In this document: positions 62,951 to 64,000 of the stretch, one piece after another | How the letters are laid out: every line of letters begins with the position of its first letter | Position numbering within the stretch: position 1 is the stretch's first letter | Source: Citrobacter rodentium NBRC 105723 = DSM 16636 | GTDB lineage: Bacteria; Pseudomonadota; Gammaproteobacteria; Enterobacterales; Enterobacteriaceae | Direction of reading: 5' to 3' | Length of the DNA: 64,000 nucleotides | Assembly (NCBI RefSeq): GCF_021278985.1 | Contig: NZ_CP082833.1 | Span: 434,001-498,000, forward strand | Notes under the pieces: model-generated | The model's database searches: none | Seen by the model: only the letters and a program-made list of their open reading frames with translations | Told to the model about the DNA's origin: nothing | Program-made: the position numbers and the translations under genes

Positions 62951-63892
62951 TCAATGCATCACATTATGCATCTCTTCTGCGGAAAGCCCGGTCAGCCGCT
63001 GTATCGTTTGATGGTCGATGCCCTCCTCCAGCATCGTGCGGGCAATGCGCCGGGCGGCAGCACGCTGTCCTTCAATCAATCCTTCCTCTTTGCCTTCCTG
63101 TTTCCCTTGCCGAATCCCTTTTCTGAGGATCGCATTGCGAAATCTTTCTGCAACCGTCATTAATCGCTCCTTATGCTGAGGCACGCGCTCCGCCACTTCT
63201 TCCAGAAACATGCTGAAGCGGGGCGTATGTCCATGTTGTCTCTGCAGATAATTAAACAGCGATTTCAACTGTCTGTCATTAGCGCCTCCACTAATCAGCA
63301 GCGAGGCGAGTTGTTCCACCAACCCCAGCAGATCCCGTCTGCGGATATGCTTTTGGATCAGCTCCAGCAGCGCTACCCGCCGGTGCTGCATAATTTCATC
63401 GTCCGGGATAACGGTGATATCCACCAGCGGAAACGCCGCGCTATAGAGCTGATGCGCCAGCGCCGGATCGGTAAACTCATCCAGCCAGTTAAGTGAAAAA
63501 GGATAGGGACTGTCCGCACCGTGATAGAACAGCATCGGCACCACCAGCGGCAGCCGCTTATGCCCGGCGTCCAGATGCTGCTGCATCGCTGCGATGGCAT
63601 AGCGCATCAGCCTGAAAGCCATATGCGCATCGGGCGTGCTCTGATGTTCAATAACCACATAGATATAGCCATCGCCCTCCCCGGTTTTTAACGACCACAG
63701 CACGTCTGAATAATACGTGCGCAGATCGTCTTCAATAAAACTGGTGGGCTCCAGCTTCAGCGTCTGCAAATCGCAACGTTTGCGCAGCGAAGCCGGAAGA
63801 TGGATATCCAGAAAATCCCTGGCGGTTTCCGGGTGGCGCAGGAAGGTCTTAAACACGGCGTCATGCGGTGTGGATGTGGTCGATTTGCTCAT
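62951..63892 (-). CDS. rpnD: Rpn-family recombination-promoting nuclease (RpnD-like)
   Basis: This 313-residue protein of the YhgA-like/RpnA-E family has a PD-(D/E)xK domain in the N-terminal half: HDAVFKTFLRHPETARDFL, YSDVLWSLKTGEGDGYIYV and VVIEHQSTPD (D...ExQ). The C-terminal part has the glycine-glutamate repeat GKQEGKEEGLIEGQ and a final small helical domain (RRIARTMLEEGIDHQTI). Rpn proteins are Ca/Mg-dependent DNA endonucleases that promote RecA-independent recombination in E. coli. By position it corresponds to rpnD (yjiP) of K-12, where the gene is broken; here it is intact. Confidence 0.85.
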   Translation of the reverse strand: MSKSTTSTPHDAVFKTFLRHPETARDFLDIHLPASLRKRCDLQTLKLEPTSFIEDDLRTYYSDVLWSLKTGEGDGYIYVVIEHQSTPDAHMAFRLMRYAIAAMQQHLDAGHKRLPLVVPMLFYHGADSPYPFSLNWLDEFTDPALAHQLYSAAFPLVDITVIPDDEIMQHRRVALLELIQKHIRRRDLLGLVEQLASLLISGGANDRQLKSLFNYLQRQHGHTPRFSMFLEEVAERVPQHKERLMTVAERFRNAILRKGIRQGKQEGKEEGLIEGQRAAARRIARTMLEEGIDHQTIQRLTGLSAEEMHNVMH

Positions 63893-64000
63893 GGCGTTCC
63901 GTCACCTGAAAAAAGTTTGCGCCACGTTACCGCGCCGCATCCGCGACTTCATGTGGCATTTTGCTGCGCTGCGGGACGCCTTCCGAGAAAAATCACCGTT

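Overview
The window is enterobacterial chromosome whose backbone follows the E. coli K-12 98-99 min order (yjjI-yjjW-yjjV-yjjU-ytjA-osmY-prfC | yjjG-rimI-holD-rsmC-leu tRNAs-fhuF-bglJ/yjjQ-yjjPB-dnaTC-yjjA-opgB ... lgoDRT-tsr ... btsT-yjiX-yjiA-rpnD). It is not E. coli: it carries a Salmonella-type diguanylate cyclase, pobA/pobR and a gfr (glucoselysine/fructoselysine) operon. Together with the non-LEE type III effectors EspJ, NleG, NleF and NleH, this points to the attaching/effacing mouse pathogen Citrobacter rodentium or a very close relative.

Region 1 (1-6.9 kb) is ordinary backbone. Region 2 (about 6.87-19.65 kb) is an AT-rich, decayed integrative element inserted in the 5' end of prfC. 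A perfect 19-bp direct repeat marks its ends (6868-6886 and 19632-19650). The original first codons of prfC are stranded 12.8 kb away next to yjjG, and the functional prfC has a new N-terminus supplied by the element. Inside are intact espJ, nleG, nleH and nleF among wreckage: an IS2-like remnant, and fragments of a methyltransferase, a YkgJ-like protein and a prophage NanS-type esterase. There is also an unrecognised multiply frameshifted AT-rich gene, and an integrase broken in two by nested IS3-family elements. TTGTACA heptamers cluster inside both ends and look like integrase arm sites.

Region 3 (19.7-35.6 kb) holds housekeeping genes: nucleotidase, RimI, DNA polymerase III psi, RsmC, three tRNA-Leu(CAG), iron-regulated yjjZ and fhuF, BglJ/YjjQ, PobR/PobA, the YjjPB exporter, primosomal DnaT/DnaC and OpgB. 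Region 4 (35.6-46.9 kb) is sugar catabolism. It contains the sigma-54-dependent gfr PTS operon (gfrD carries a premature TAG) and the L-galactonate genes lgoD/lgoR/lgoT, followed by tsr.

Region 5 (48.7-57 kb) is a compact, apparently undescribed catabolic cluster. It encodes a D-aminoacylase-type amidohydrolase, RidA, an SSS symporter, a KDGal-type kinase and a KDPGal-type aldolase in one operon. A fold-III PLP D-amino-acid deaminase is divergent and an RpiR regulator is at the far end. The gene set fits stepwise degradation of an N-acetylated 2-amino-sugar acid (for example N-acetyl-D-galactosaminate or -glucosaminate) to pyruvate and glyceraldehyde 3-phosphate. Region 6 (57-64 kb) has the pyruvate transporter btsT with CRP and BtsR-like sites, then yjiX and yjiA. 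A foreign-looking NERD nuclease/UvrD-type helicase sits where K-12 has the mrr-hsd-mcr restriction cluster, followed by an RpnD-like nuclease.
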